The position numbers and the translations under genes are program-made. This document shows positions 10,001 through 22,088 of a stretch of DNA of 64,000 bases, piece by piece (the first letter of the stretch is position 1; every line of letters begins with the position of its first letter). The DNA lies in NCBI GenBank assembly GCA_935421135.1, contig OW285193.1, positions 19,010,252 to 19,074,251 of the forward strand, written 5' to 3'. Under the pieces are notes generated by a model, which saw nothing but the letters and a program-made list of their open reading frames with translations, was not told the origin of the DNA and made no database searches. Source of the stretch: Bugulina stolonifera (taxonomy: Eukaryota; Bryozoa; Gymnolaemata; Cheilostomatida; Bugulidae).

Positions 10001-12633
10001 ATGGGGCCAAGTGTTACTGGCTAGATATGTTGGCGTGTGGCTAGTAGCTGTAAGTATATACATACTACACAATACATGCTGAGTATTTACCATTTTTGGA
10101 CAGGATTTGCTTTCTCTTAGATTTTGTTTCATTGTAGAGAAGATAACTCCACTCTTTTCATATGCTAATCTTCTTAGCCATATCATTATTACTTAACAGC
10201 ATAAGTGGTAATACATGACTTTATGCTTCCCAATGTAGCATTGGCTATCTTCTACATTTGTTATGGTGCAGTCAATAAGATCCCACCCACCACATTTAAA
10301 GGCCTGGAACACAGGCTATCGGCTCACTATAAAATATACATGTACATTGTCTGTGTTCTTATGTTATCACATGCAGGAAGGGAGTTGTGTCATCTCTGGC
10401 ATAGCCTACAATGGTAGAGACAAGTCTGGACAAGTTAAATGGAATGCATGTGCCAATATAAAACTATCCCGGTATCTAACAGCCACCTCCCTTCAGCACT
10501 TCATAGACAGCTTCAATATGAATACCAACAAATGGGTATTAACGTGAGTAACCATTCCTCTGCAGCTACGTATATATATCAACTTCTATATACCATTCCT
10601 CTGCAGCTACGTATATACCAACTTCTATATACCATTCCTCTGCAGCTACGTATATATCAACTTCTATATACCATTCCTCTGCAGCTACGTATATACCAAC
10701 TTCTATATACCATTCCTCTGCAGCTACGTATATACCAACTTCTATATACCATTCCTCTGCAGCTACGTATATATCAACTTCTATATACCATTCCTCTGCA
10801 GCTACGTATATACCAACTTCTATATACCATTCCTCTGCAGCTACGTATATACCAACTTCTATATACCATTCCTCTGCAGCTATATACCAACTTCTAAGTG
10901 GAGAGAGTGTAGCCTTAGTTCCCCCATTACTAACTTACTGTTGACAACTCCATGGCTATGTTATGTATGAGTAACACTAAATAGGAGCCAAGTTTTGTAG
11001 GTCAAGAGTTACCCTCTCCCTCACTGTGCAATACAGAGACTGACCTTGTGTACAAATAGTATTCTAATTGCTTTACTCTATACTTTTCTGTCAATATTTT
11101 TAGGTATGTGTACAAAAGGCTGAGGTTCCTAAACAATAAACAGATATCACAGGGGGTATCCCTCGTCTTCCTAGCAGCCTGGCATGGTTTCAACTCTGGC
11201 TATTTCATGTGTTTCTTCTTAGAATTTGTCTTTATGAATGGAGAGAAACAGGTGAGTTTGTGGCCCCCCCCCCCCCCCCCACCCCACTATTTCACCATCT
11301 GTCAACACTCGGGCTATAATGTCATAATGTCTGGTCTGATAACCATTGACAAGCTCATAGAGTCACCGATTGGCCTATAATAGTGTCTTCGTGACCTAAA
11401 TTTCAGATCCAGGCCAATTTGCGAAAATATTTTCCGGCACACATCCGTCACAGAGTCGCGAACAAACCGGCCTGGGCCAAAAGCGAAATCCTCATTTTCG
11501 CGCGAAGAAGTCACGTGTACCGATGAGCTAGGGATGGTTTCATCCGACCAAGCAAAATCCCAGGCCAATAACCCTTCTGGCCTAGGCTGAACGTCAAACT
11601 TGTGATTTTTATTTGTGACCTGGGTCCGTCTAAGAGGTCGTGAAGACACCTAAAGTGGTTCAAACCAATAGCAACACGTCAAGGCCAATGTTACTCATAG
11701 TTCCTTACTACAACAACAACAACAACAATACAAACATACTCCAATTTTACTTTACTTTATCTGCAATATGAAAATGTACCCTAAAGATGTGTAGGTGTAT
11801 GTCTGCTGTGGCTGCTGTATTCATGAGAACTGTTGATTCTACAATCGGTGGAAGTTGTCTTCTCACTAGATCATAGAATGGAGAAAGAAAAGACAACTCT
11901 CAAATTGCAAATATTAGCTCTGATATCCATGTACAGTACATTCAGGTGTCAGTAAATAATTCCAAGATGTTCAAATTTGGTGTATGAATAGGTACTTTGT
12001 GTGTGTAGCAGCAATTACTGCTAAGGAAGGGAATCGTGGGTGTTATTATCCTGTTCCACTGTGTGTGTGCGTGTGTGTATTTACAGGTGACACAGCTGTT
12101 CTACTGTATGTATGTATGTCTGTGTGTATATTTACAGGTGACACAGCTGTGCTCTAGGAAGACCGTCCTAAAGACTATAGTCAATCAACCTGTACTATCT
12201 CTTCTATTCAAACTTACTACTAAAATCGTCGCCACTTTCTGCCTTTCCTATGCACTGATTAGCTTTGAACAGCTCAACTACTCCCATTACATGATGGTAA
12301 CTATATACTGCAGTGCTCCTCCCTTTATTCAGTAATACCATTCAGTAATACCATTCAGTAGTATATTGTTCAGTAGTATCGTTCAGTAATATCTTGTTCA
12401 GTAGTATATTGTTCAGTAGTATAATATTTCATTAGTATAATATGTGTTCTTTATAGAATAGTAATATTATCAGCTGTATATTACAGATTTCCAACTTATC
12501 ATTGTTGTATTTGTAGATCTATTCACAGGTGTACTATATTGGCCATTTGTTCTACATAATAGCCTGCCCCCTGGTGTGCTACGCACTTTCTACTATACTC
12601 AGCAGTGACAAGACCTTACAGCAAACACAATAA
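7008..12633 (+). CDS. LPCAT3: Lysophospholipid acyltransferase 5 (MBOAT family)
   Basis: Eleven coding exons: 7008-7104, 7471-7578, 8063-8169, 9009-9143, 9257-9420, 9681-9789, 9963-10049, 10377-10543, 11104-11251, 12138-12296, 12517-12633. They splice in frame to 465 codons (human LPCAT3 487). LPCAT3 is a multi-pass ER enzyme that puts polyunsaturated acyl chains on lysophosphatidylcholine. Matches to the human protein include PHCVLTLKLIGL, VPSLLEVLGFSYY, KWNACANIK and SQGVSLVFLAAWHG. The two MBOAT catalytic residues are present: Asn in SFNMNTNKW and His in AAWHGFNSGY, 35-36 residues apart as in the human enzyme. Exons 7 and 10 have duplicated acceptors (see findings). Introns 2, 3 and 8 are minisatellite-rich. 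The stop codon lies inside an AATAAA. Identity is by family resemblance; other MBOAT5-like names are possible. Confidence 0.93.
7680..8062 (+). repeat. 55-bp minisatellite ending at the exon 3 acceptor of LPCAT3
   Basis: Seven units with an exact 55-bp period (TTTCGTATGAC starts at 7700, 7755, 7810, 7865, 7920, 7975 and 8030). Each unit carries ACATGTGTACTTACAG or a near variant, and the last copy of that string is the true acceptor before exon 3 at 8063. Confidence 0.95.
8235..8632 (+). repeat. 20-bp minisatellite in LPCAT3 intron 3
   Basis: About 20 copies of GTATAAGGTTTATATTACAT with single-base variants (TGTATT, CATGCATA, TATAGGG). It starts about 65 bases after the exon 3 donor at 8170. 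Confidence 0.95.
9919..9983 (+). repeat. 21-bp triplication across the exon 7 acceptor of LPCAT3
   Basis: The string AGGATGATATGTATATAT occurs three times, 21 bases apart, with AG at 9919-9920, 9940-9941 and 9961-9962. Only the third AG gives an open exon 7 (DDMYIYKLVYILVWG); use of either earlier AG runs into a TAG formed by the next acceptor. Confidence 0.9.
10551..10892 (+). repeat. 39-bp minisatellite in LPCAT3 intron 8
   Basis: Eight to nine units containing ACCATTCCTCTGCAGCTACG. The array begins 7 bases after the exon 8 donor (GTGAGTA). Each unit carries a TTCCTCTGCAG string that itself looks like a splice acceptor. The period is a multiple of three, so a long spurious open frame runs through it. 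Confidence 0.93.
11849..11900. repeat. Short hairpin element, AAGTTGTC-type arms
   Basis: Left arm GAAGTTGTCTTCTC at 11851 and right arm ending AGACAACTCT near 11900 form an imperfect inverted repeat of about 50 bases, within LPCAT3 intron 9. It belongs to the dispersed hairpin family listed in the findings. Confidence 0.5.
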
Positions 12634-14665
12634 ACAGTATGAGTAAAGCTATCCTACTCCACCTACCTCTGCCCTGCAGCTAGTACATGTACATTATTCT
12701 ATACTCTTCTTTCTACTCACTCATTCCATTTCTACTACTTTTGTAGATGTTTAGCTATACAAGTCTTGTGATTCTATTCTATCAACGTGTTCAGTCTACT
12801 CTATTGTTGTTTAACCTGTTACACCATATACAGGTTTCTCTACACACTATGTAAGCATGTCTATGTGATAGGGGTGGCACAACTCCAACTGACGTGATGT
12901 CATACTTTGTTTAACTATTTCTGTTCTCACATCAGCGTGTGTGCACATTGTATGTAAACTGGATAATGATTTGGTTACATCATATTACATCACAGGTCAA
13001 GTGGTGTATGATGAAATCATATGATTTTGTCTTTTTCCTCACTTGTTTATTCCGCTACTAATGCACAATTCAACTGTGCTATGTGTAGTGGAGTATAGTA
13101 CTTACGTTTTGCTCAATTTTTTTATATACATGTAGTTATGTAACTTTTACAATATTACTGTGGAGAAAGTAGGTAAGATAGATATTGGAGGTACAAAAGA
13201 GAAACACAGAAAGTTATTTCACTTATACAATCGCCAATCAGGTACCAACTATAGATTGCCTGGGTTTCAGTCTCTCTGAATAAAATTGGGTGTGCTAGGT
13301 TGACTGTAGAACGAATAGTGGGTTGTGATGTGGTTCCACATCTGTGGAGATAATAGACCTTGAAAGCTTTAAAAATGCAGCAAAAAATCAATTTATTGTT
13401 TTTGAGTAATAAATATGGATGCCCTTGCTAACACCACCAATGGGATTTTATAGGAATCAAAGATTATTTCTACATGAAAATCTAGAACTCGAATCACAAA
13501 GCTTCCTAATCAAGCTTTTCCTGCTGACTGACAAACTTGACCACTTGTACAACTGGTTGACAGTCTGACTGCAGAGTACAGAGACACTACTTGTATGAAT
13601 ATGAGTGATTCAATATCTGACTGGAGAGAATAGAGAGGCTTCCTAAATATTTTCAGCCTTTGAGGTTCCTTGAAAAAGGAAGCTTCACCAGTGAGCAGTA
13701 GGCGTACTCTGAGCTAACTGCACACAAGGTGCCCCTCATATTAGACAGATCTTTATTGATTAGTTATTGGATCCACTTGAGTAGCCATATGCATTGTAAA
13801 ATAATTCAAAAACTTTGTTAGTTCAAACTATTAGCCTTGGTCCCTGCTGAGCACTTTATAATTACTTTAATTAAGTGAAGTGATCTTACAATTCAAACCC
13901 AGGCCTAATTAAGCAATTAAGCAAGTTTCACTGTACATGGTACTAAGTCTATCTCTACACTACCAATCTCTTAGTTGAAGGGCAGTGTGCTATCACCAAT
14001 ACCGGTCACACATTACCTAAGTGCAATGTTGGAGGTTGCTTTTGGAAATGAAATTAAAACCACCAACATCTCTTCAGAGAAATGTTACCCTGTTTGTTAC
14101 CCACTCAACTTGGCGATGGAGATGTGCAGAAGCTTATAGATAAGTTTACCAGAGCAGCAGCCCAGTTCAGAAAAAAGTATGTATACAAAGCAGTGGTGTT
14201 GATAACCTTGACCTAGCTGTATGGTGTTGATAACCTTAACCTTGCTGTATGGTGCAGATAACCTTGCTGAAAGATGCTGATAACCTTGCTGTATGGTGCA
14301 GATAACCTTGCTGTATGGTGCAGATAACCTTGCTGATAACCTTGCTGTAAGGTGCTGATAACCTTGCTGAAAGGTGGTGATAACCTTGCTGTATGGTGCT
14401 GAAACATGGGCAGTGAAATAACTCATATATGTTGAGACTGCTTAGACTGGTCCAAAATCTCACATGGAAAGATAAAGTCAACACAATAAGAGTATCCTGC
14501 AGGACTACCACCAATGGCTGATATTTTAACTTTGTGAGGGGAAGTGTTGAGAAGAGAGTGGCATGAAGAGCAGCCATTCAGCCCTGGTCATAGGAGAGTC
14601 TACCTCACTGTGGAGATGTAGTTCTTATTGGTCAATGCCTTGTGTATCCAGTAGATATTGAATCT
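12634..14665. other. Spacer downstream of LPCAT3 with diverged repeats
   Basis: No gene seen. 13530-13650 contains GTTGACAGTCTGACTGCA and TAGAGAGGCTTCCTAAATAT, shared with 26990-27170 and, more weakly, 22320-22420 and 24370-24510, so it is a copy of an interspersed element. 14204-14402 is a minisatellite of about 22 bp (GGTGCAGATAACCTTGCTGT), nine or so copies. Confidence 0.6.
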
Positions 14666-14724
14666 AATTTAAAGTTATCCTCTCCTGACTGGTTCACCAA
14701 AGTGGGAGAGGACAACTTCAAATT
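14666..14724. repeat. Short hairpin element
   Basis: Arms AATTTAAAGTTATCCTCTCC (14666-14685) and its near complement ending at about 14724, two mismatches in 20 bases, spacer about 19 bases. One of the better-preserved members of the AAGTTGTCCTCTC hairpin family. Confidence 0.75.
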
Positions 14725-14790
14725 TAACCAATAGTTTTGAGCGCATCACCTTCTCAAGTAAGTACATCAATTGATAACCCATACCAAGCA

Positions 14791-14832
14791 ACTAGATTGT
14801 GTATTCAAATTATTTTTAATACACAATCTAGT
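14791..14832. repeat. Perfect 15-bp inverted repeat
   Basis: ACTAGATTGTGTATT at 14791-14805 and its exact reverse complement at 14818-14832, with a 12-base spacer. Unrelated in sequence to the AAGTTGTCC hairpins. Confidence 0.85.
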
Positions 14833-15020
14833 TTAGGAAATATAAGTTGCATGTATATATATCACCTACAATGTATTATGTGTGCTGGTGAAACACAAAT
14901 TCATGTACTTGTAGATGGGGAGAATACAATACTCAATTAAGTATACTACAGCTAATGCACTATATATTACATGTATAATATACTATATATCTAGCTACGT
15001 AATTATTATCATGTGGTTTA

Positions 15021-15170
15021 TACCTAGCTACTCATAGCTATATCCTGCCTGTGTAAAAGTGGTTTCACTATATCTAGCTACTCATAGCTATATCCTGCCT
15101 GTGTAAAAGTGGTTTCACTATACCTAGCTACTCATAGCTATATCCTGCCTGTGTAAAAGTGGTTTCACTT
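15021..15170 (+). repeat. 50-bp tandem repeat, three copies
   Basis: The block beginning CTAGCTACTCATAGCTATAT repeats at 15024, 15074 and 15124 with almost no divergence, indicating recent tandem duplication. Confidence 0.9.
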
Positions 15171-15469
15171 CAGGATTAAAGCCCAAGACCCAAGTGTACA
15201 AGAGTGCAGTTTCTAAATCAAATTGCTCACCTGCTGCAAGTCATGTATGTATGTACATTTTACAAACATTCCAAATGGACTTTCATTAGGGGATGCTAAG
15301 GAAAGATCAATGCCACCTTCTAAACCTTCCTGAACTAATTACATGGTTTTTGTTGTGATCATTAGGAGTGAAAATTATTCTAATTTCATAACACAATATA
15401 TTAGAATTGGGAGAAAGTTGCTTCCTGCTCCACATGAATTTAAAATTTGATGCTTGGTCAAGAAATTAT

Positions 15470-15533
15470 TATAATTCGAAGTTGTCCTCTCTCAACATAG
15501 TTGTGTGACAGAGAGGATAACTTGTGAATTATA
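15470..15533. repeat. Short hairpin element
   Basis: Left arm ATAATTCGAAGTTGTCCTCTCT and its near complement to 15533 pair over about 22 bases with a few mismatches around a 17-19 base loop. The A/T-rich outer arm and the AAGTTGTCCTCTC core match the other family members. Confidence 0.75.
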
Positions 15534-16500
15534 ATAAATAAATACAGTCCATAATTATGTACGTGTAGTAATAGTACTATCATGTACATGTAGATATTTA
15601 CAACTCCTAATAAGGTTACCAGTACATGTTATGCTCTGATTGATAAAATTGGTTTTAACTTCAAAGTGTTGTTACACTATATGACTATCCTTAAAACATT
15701 AATGTTCACCATACCATAGGATTCCCTAGTCTGTGTAGTTATGTAATACTATACATTATATTTTAATGCATTATATTATAATATGTGATTAAATTGATCT
15801 ATGTTTTTGTTTACTAGCTATAGAATTGTCTGCTCTTGCACATCTATTGCACAACTGGCTATCACCAATACTGGCTATTTAGTATACATAAAGCCCACCT
15901 GGCTATGTATTGTATGATCAACAAGCCAACTGAGCTGCATTGTATGCAGTAATGGTGGACCACCCAGCGTGTTGTTGAAGAGGAAGGTTCTTTGTTGTCA
16001 GACATTACAGGAATTTAATGGCTACAAAAAGATAGTAAGTCACTCACTAGCTTTACAAAGTTTCACTAACTAATGACTAGGGAACTTTACATGGATGGCA
16101 AATTCCTTCTTCTACAGTGGTGTCATTATCATTCAATAATATACAATGTAAGTATCTCATGTATGTACTACTTGTATATTAATTACTATTGCTGTTGTGC
16201 TACAAATTACAACATACAAATAATGTACATGTATAGTGTACACTACACTATCCTGTTATTGTACTATAATATAATTAACTGTATTTTGATATGCTGAAAC
16301 TATATTTTTATAGCATAATATACGTGTAATACTACAAATTTTCCTCAGACTTCTGGTATATCCTTGTCTGGCCAGTGAGAACTACATAAACTAAATGCAT
16401 AGTGTATTTTTTAGTCATGTAGGTAAAATCGTGTACAACAAAAGTAAATGGTTATATTTACCTGTTACACTTTTCTAGACTCTGGTGAAATGACTCCCAG

Positions 16501-17241
16501 CTGAGGGGGCTGTTGACAATGATCAGTTCAATGAGAGTATTACCTCCATGGAGTCGTCATCAGTAACTGTGAGGAAGTGTAAAGTTGTGATTGTCTGACA
16601 TCTAGATCTGGAGAGGTTGAAGGAGTGGCAAAGAGACAATGGTAAGAGTTACCGTGGATACCAATATACAAGTGTACAAGATTAATGAACCAGTTAGACA
16701 ACCAAGAAACTTGAACCTACAACCAAACCTAAAGTGAAACTGGCTGAAATCTTAACCAAAACTGATTAACTTAAAATTAATGTATGTTTAGAAACTCTGT
16801 GACTAATCAATTACTGAACTGAAACACAACCATGGATTAGTAATAAATGCACGAAAAAGTTTTGTTCTGGTAAATATGTGTTATATGGCACATAACCTTG
16901 ACTGTAAGATTCAGTAAGATGGGAAAGAGTCTCATTACATCTACGTGAAACTCATTAGTTGAAGTTGATATTTGTTGACTGCAGAATTCACATGTATATG
17001 TATATGAATATGATTTTCTGATATAGTACTGAGTGAGTATTCTGTAGACTTTATTTCCAAGGTGTAATTATCTGTTTACTTGTAGTTCTTGGAGAGTAAT
17101 TATTTATAATGGTAGTGCAAGGTTCACAGTCTATCACTATGGTAACCATGTAAACACTATGTTGTAGATTTCAATCAAGAGGAGGAGTACCAAGATAGTC
17201 TACAAACAGCTCAGCTACAGCAAATGAAGACATACAGATGA
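16501..17241 (+). pseudogene. Unrecognised two-exon remnant with an in-frame TGA
   Basis: Exon 16501-16642 (after CCCAG, before GTAAGA) and exon 17168-17241 (after TTGTAG) join in the same phase. The frame reads ESITSMESSSVTVRKCKVV, then a TGA at 16596-16598, then HLDLERLKEWQRDN, continuing to DFNQEEEYQDSLQTAQLQQM and a stop at 17239. The single stop could be a CGA-to-TGA change. An open stretch ending at a GTAAGT at 16035 (LQEFNGYKKI) may be a further upstream exon but its phase does not fit. I do not recognise the family. Acidic EEEY with following leucines loosely recalls a ubiquitin-interacting motif, which is weak evidence. Confidence 0.35.
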
Positions 17242-17384
17242 GAGCAAATAGACCAATATTATCACATTATTCTGTATTATTGTTTTATTATAATATCTGT
17301 TTAACAATAAAAAAAATAATAACACAAAAATTACAAATAAAATTTATTTTTGCATTATATAACAAAAGTAAACTATTTTACTAA

Positions 17385-20300
17385 GAGCTGCATTGATAAC
17401 ACAACCCTAACTATGTATATCTGTACTAAGGTGGAAGAGTATAGGGAATTAGCAGCACATTGAAGCTAACCCTGTGTTCAATACACCATCACGAAGCTAA
17501 GAGTTGGTAGGCTTAGAGCTACTGGCAGCAGTTATCCAAGTTGGGGAGTACTCTCCCCTCCCTTCAGTGGTGAACATGACATAACAAAACCTCTTAAGGC
17601 TATGAAATCTTCTCAAACTGTAGTTCCTTCACAAACCATGCCAGAATAATGACATATTGTTGTGAAATGATTATTTGGCACAATAACTTTGAGCAGTGGA
17701 ATATTTTTACCTACAAGTGGGTGGAGCCTGTTATTGGTAATCAATCACAGATTTGTGGAGCCTGTAGTTGTCCTGTACAGATATAATCGGTAGTAATCTC
17801 CACATGGAGTAGAATGATTTTGCACCCAACTATATTAAACATACAACTGGGTAATTATAGATCATATACAGACGGAAAGTAGGCTCACTATACAAGGTGA
17901 ATGATAAGCACATCTATTCAATATTGTTGCATGTCAGAGTAGGAGTTATCTCCTCATTACAATATATCTACATAAGGTGTAATTATCCGTGTAGTTATGA
18001 GCATATTATATCTAATAGTTACCTATTTAGTTGTTGCATTTTATATAACTCTTATAATTATCCTGATAAAATTTGAATATTGGGATTTCTAGAGCACATT
18101 TCATCATCCTGTCATTTTATAGACAAAAACTAGCGATTTTAATCACTAATAAATTATATTATTTCAAGTGCATACTTGCAAGTAAAAATATATATACCTG
18201 GAAGTTTGAATAAGCATAATTTTCATGGACCTCAAGAAGAGAAACCTTATAGATGATTTGTTGAAATGTCATTTTCTCATCAATATCATAGGGCAGTTCA
18301 AAATTATGGCAAACTTACAATATTGCATTTAAACATAAATAATTCCAACTTCAATTACAACTAATTGTAGTTGTGTTATGATTACTACAACTTTCAGCTT
18401 TTCAAATTTAATGAATATCTAGACAAAGTTGCATGATTGGGGATGATAGGTCTACTACTGATTTTGCAACCCAATATTGATTGAAACCTTTTTAAAGTAT
18501 CGTGAAACCTGGAAAAACAGAGAGATTTAAAGTGCCTCAAAATGTGGAAGCTTCACCGTGAAAGTTGGAGACTTGACACTGACAAGTACATGTACATGTA
18601 TGTCCAAATGGTGTAGATGAAACTGTGTTACGAACATGAGATCCACAAATTTAATTTTACTTTGCAGTAAGTAGAACGTCCAACGCAAAGAAACAAAGGG
18701 CTGAATAGAGTGTTTTGACTAGATGCAAGCAAGCTGTGTCTAATGATATGACGCATTCCTGTGTGCTGCGTTAGGTAACGAATAATATCCACAAAAAAGT
18801 CTGAGATACAAGATGGTAGAAATACGACCCACTGGAGCTAGCAAAAGGAAATATAGAGAAGGTCTTGGAGTAGCAACTTGGGGCTCAATAATAATATAGG
18901 AATGCTACGTGTCATTGGATGGCCGTACACATGTACACGCATATGGTTGAGTATCACATCATGTAATATAATTATTGTATCTTCAGTCCAGATAAATATA
19001 ATTTTGATGTAATACAAGAGTTGAGAAGGGAAGACAGTGTTCATTGCTGTAATATGTAGGAGTTAACAGTTACTAAATACGTGCTAAGAAACATCTATAT
19101 GTTGAGGTTAGAGTTTGGGGCAAGAACGAGCAACTCTCATTTTTGAAGTTTCGCAAAGTATTCGCTACATTATAACATATACAAAGTTTTTTATCACATA
19201 TTTATTAGTGATGACCCCAGACTCAATAACTACACGAGGAGACCTAGTGTAATGTACTAGAGAGTGTGATATAAACTATACACAGTGGTAATGTATCCCT
19301 TTACTGAGTATAGTCAGTGAGTGACTAGAATTGTCTGGGAGGGCTGTATGTAAGGACTATAGACTATGGAACAGGATACTGCAAGTAGAGTATAGACCAC
19401 ACCAGAGTGATAGAGATGATATTATAGGAGTAAAGAGCAAAAGTTATAATTTCATATTAAGGAACTAATCAATGATAGCATAGATCTTCGTCACAAATGG
19501 CAGTTGGGATGTGGATGTATAGCAGCAGATTTATGGTTCAGAAGAATTCACAACTCATGAAATTCTAAGAGAAGACAATTTCAACAATGATGTCAAACAG
19601 CTGATAAAATTGTCAAAGCTTTCGTTTTATAATCAAATACTTAGAATATTCATTGGGAAATAGATAATTTTAGTCTTTGAAATGATTGTATCATGAAACA
19701 TGTTTTAGAAATATTAATGTTTCAATTCTATCAGGATAATTATAAGAGTTCTATTTAGAATGTAACAACTAAGCATGTAAATATTGGATATAATATGCTC
19801 ATTACTAGATGGGTAATTACAACCTATGTTGATATATTGTAATGAGAAGATAACTCTTACTTTAACTTGTAGCAACATTGAGTAGCTGAACTTCTCATTC
19901 ATTGCATACAGTCAGCCTATGTATCTATAATCTGTATATCCTCCATATCACCCAAGTATATGTTTTTTATAGTCGAGTAGCAAGTCGTCTAACTCCATAT
20001 GGGATTACTTACAGTTATATCCATGAAGGACAACTACATACTACAACACTCAAACTGTGAGACTACTGCCTACAGGCGCCACCCACTTTTATGTAGGTAA
20101 ATAATATTCCTTGCTGCAGTCAAAGATTATCGTGATTGTAAATCATTTTGCAAAATACATGTCAATTATCTGGTATAGTTCATGCAGGGACTACTTGTTA
20201 CTGAGACAATTCCATAGCCCTAAGAAGTTGAAGTTACATCATGTTCACCTACCTGTGGGAAGAGAGTACTCCCCTACTTAGATAGCTGCTGCCAGTAGTT

Positions 20301-20435
20301 CCCAAGTCTACAAACTCTTAGCTTCATGGTGGTGCATTGAACACAGGGTTAGCTTCAATGTGCTGCCAGCCCCCACTCTTCCACCATTCATAGTACTGGA
20401 TATAACTACTTGTAGGGTTGTGTTAACAGATGCAG
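17385..20435. repeat. Long inverted repeat, arms about 0.8-0.9 kb
   Basis: 17385-18150 on the plus strand matches the reverse complement of about 19670-20435 along its length at roughly 75-80% by eye. Anchors include ACATTGAAGCTAACCCTGTG (17458; complement near 20350), GAGTTATCTCCTCATTACAA (17943; complement near 19840) and CTTATAATTATCCTGATA (18052; complement near 19735). Weaker similarity continues inward to about 18280 and 19560. The central 1.3-1.5 kb is unpaired and holds no recognisable gene. Confidence 0.75.
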
Positions 20436-20645
20436 TAGTCAATGAAAAAGGAACAGTCTTCCCATAATCCTTTCAGCGGAAACAAAGTGTCGTGTAAATT
20501 CCTTATTTCAATTAAAAGTTCATCAATATTGTGCTGTTCTCTTCATAACACGTCAATAACTGCCAAGTTAACTGTAGACTTGCATAGTTTGATGTTTAGT
20601 TTAGACTTCTCTGGATCCATCTTGTTGGCAATAATAGCCTGTGAT
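20334..20645 (-). pseudogene. Unrecognised coding remnant with an in-frame TGA
   Basis: From an acceptor TTCTTTAG at 20646 the minus strand is open for about 74 codons except one TGA at 20545-20543. It reads IIANKMDPEKSKLNIKLC, then KSTVNLAVIDVL, stop, REQHNIDELLIEIRNLHDTL and KGLWEDCSFFIDYCIC. A second open piece, 20395-20334, reads YYEWWKSGGWQHIEANPVF and ends at a TGA; the same sequence, degraded, lies in the other arm of the long inverted repeat at 17431. The two pieces do not join cleanly. I do not recognise the family. Confidence 0.4.
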
Positions 20646-21335
20646 CTAAAGAAGAACATTACCACACTTACATGGTTGATCAGCAGAGAAGCTAAAAACC
20701 AAGATTATCTTTAGCAATGACTTTTTTATGATTACATACATGTATATATTCGTCATCAATTAGAAGTTGTCACCTCTATTACATGTTACAATTAAAGTGT
20801 AGAGGGCCGACTACTTTATGATCTGTTACACCCTATAATTATCTTTACTTCCTGGTTTCTGGTGTGTAGTGTTAGTGCTATTATACATTGTATAATTATG
20901 GGTCAGGAATTTAGGATTTTGTGATTTCCTTGCTAAATATAACTAGAGTTTTATGTTAGCACAATATCATTTAAAGGCCATGCTGTCCTCAAAGAGGTGT
21001 GATTTGTCAAGCAGTAGTAACCACAAACACAGTGGTAGAACTATACTATAGAGCTCACTGTAACCGACTCCACAACTAGATACAGGAGTCGTATAACATC
21101 CCTTAGCAATCAAGTACTGTGACAGGACTGGACGAGTGTAACACAGTCACTGAGTGATACAGACATCAGTTCTAACCTGGTCTGTAGGTGGTAGGTAAAG
21201 ACACCCCACACAGCCTAGCAACCAGAGGGATAACCTGTGTTTCAGGGAAAAGATTGGTTTAGCTGGGATCCTATAGAGACCATAAACAAGCAGAATAGAC
21301 TCACCTCACCATGTACATGTAGTCAAGTCATCCCG

Positions 21336-21870
21336 TCTTGAGCTTCTACAGATTCTACAAATATTATAGTGATAAATTGAGAACCATAAATGAAATGTTA
21401 TAAATGACTAGTACTGAACATCATAGGAATTATATAGTAACTAAGCATTTAAATAGAGTGTCTAGTAGTAAATATACGTGTACATACCTGGTGCAGATCA
21501 GAGAAAACTGTTCCATTCCTTCTGATATCTGTAGTAGTGATCCTACATGTAGTCCTACAACACAAAAAGGAATATATAATATTATATATATACATATACA
21601 CTGTATATATGTATATATAAATATTATACATGTATATATTATTAATAGTTATAAATGATTAGTACTGAACATCATAGGAATTAAATATTATCTAAGTAGT
21701 TAAATGGAAATATTTGAATGGTGTCTATGATGCATCTCAACAGTGGTAGAGTAATCAAATCTGTAATAATACGTAATAATAAATATATACCTGGTGCAGG
21801 CGAGTATGTAGCTTCCCATGAGTAGCTTCTTAGAGAAATCTGTTACATTCCATTAGATATCTTTTATAAT
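21336..21870. repeat. Duplicated segment, copy 1
   Basis: 21336-21500 is nearly identical to 24068-24230 (GAGCTTCTACAGATTCTACA through ACATACCTGGTGCAG). 21645-21870 is a further related copy whose end (GCAGCTTCCCATGAGTAGC-type sequence) matches 24229-24300. CTGCACCAG|GTATGTA on the minus strand looks like a repeated exon-donor junction, so the segment may derive from a tandem exon array. Confidence 0.75.
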
Positions 21871-21961
21871 GCCAGTTCCTTTCAGTTACCTACATGTGTA
21901 TCACAGGGAAATGTACAATATATACATGCATTTATATATTATGTTATAATAAATGTAATAT

Positions 21962-22003
21962 AGAAGTTGCCCACCCTTGAATTTCAAGAGTTGATAACTC
22001 TAG
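21962..22003. repeat. Short hairpin element
   Basis: AGAAGTTGCCCACCCTTGAA faces TTCAAGAGTTGATAACTCT across a very small loop. It is a diverged member of the AAGTTGTCC hairpin family. Confidence 0.5.
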
Positions 22004-22088
22004 TCTTATCTACAAATGGCAGTGACTGCACAGGCATGAGCAATGTTTTCTGTTAGTTTTGTGTGTACATAATACTGTACAATATTAC

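Noticed and set aside
10439..10897. 152-codon frame with YQLLYTIPLQLRI repeats
   Set aside because: It is the intron 8 minisatellite, and it is not in the frame of exon 8.
12036..12335. Independent 99-codon gene
   Set aside because: It is LPCAT3 exon 10 plus flanking intron, including the duplicated acceptor.
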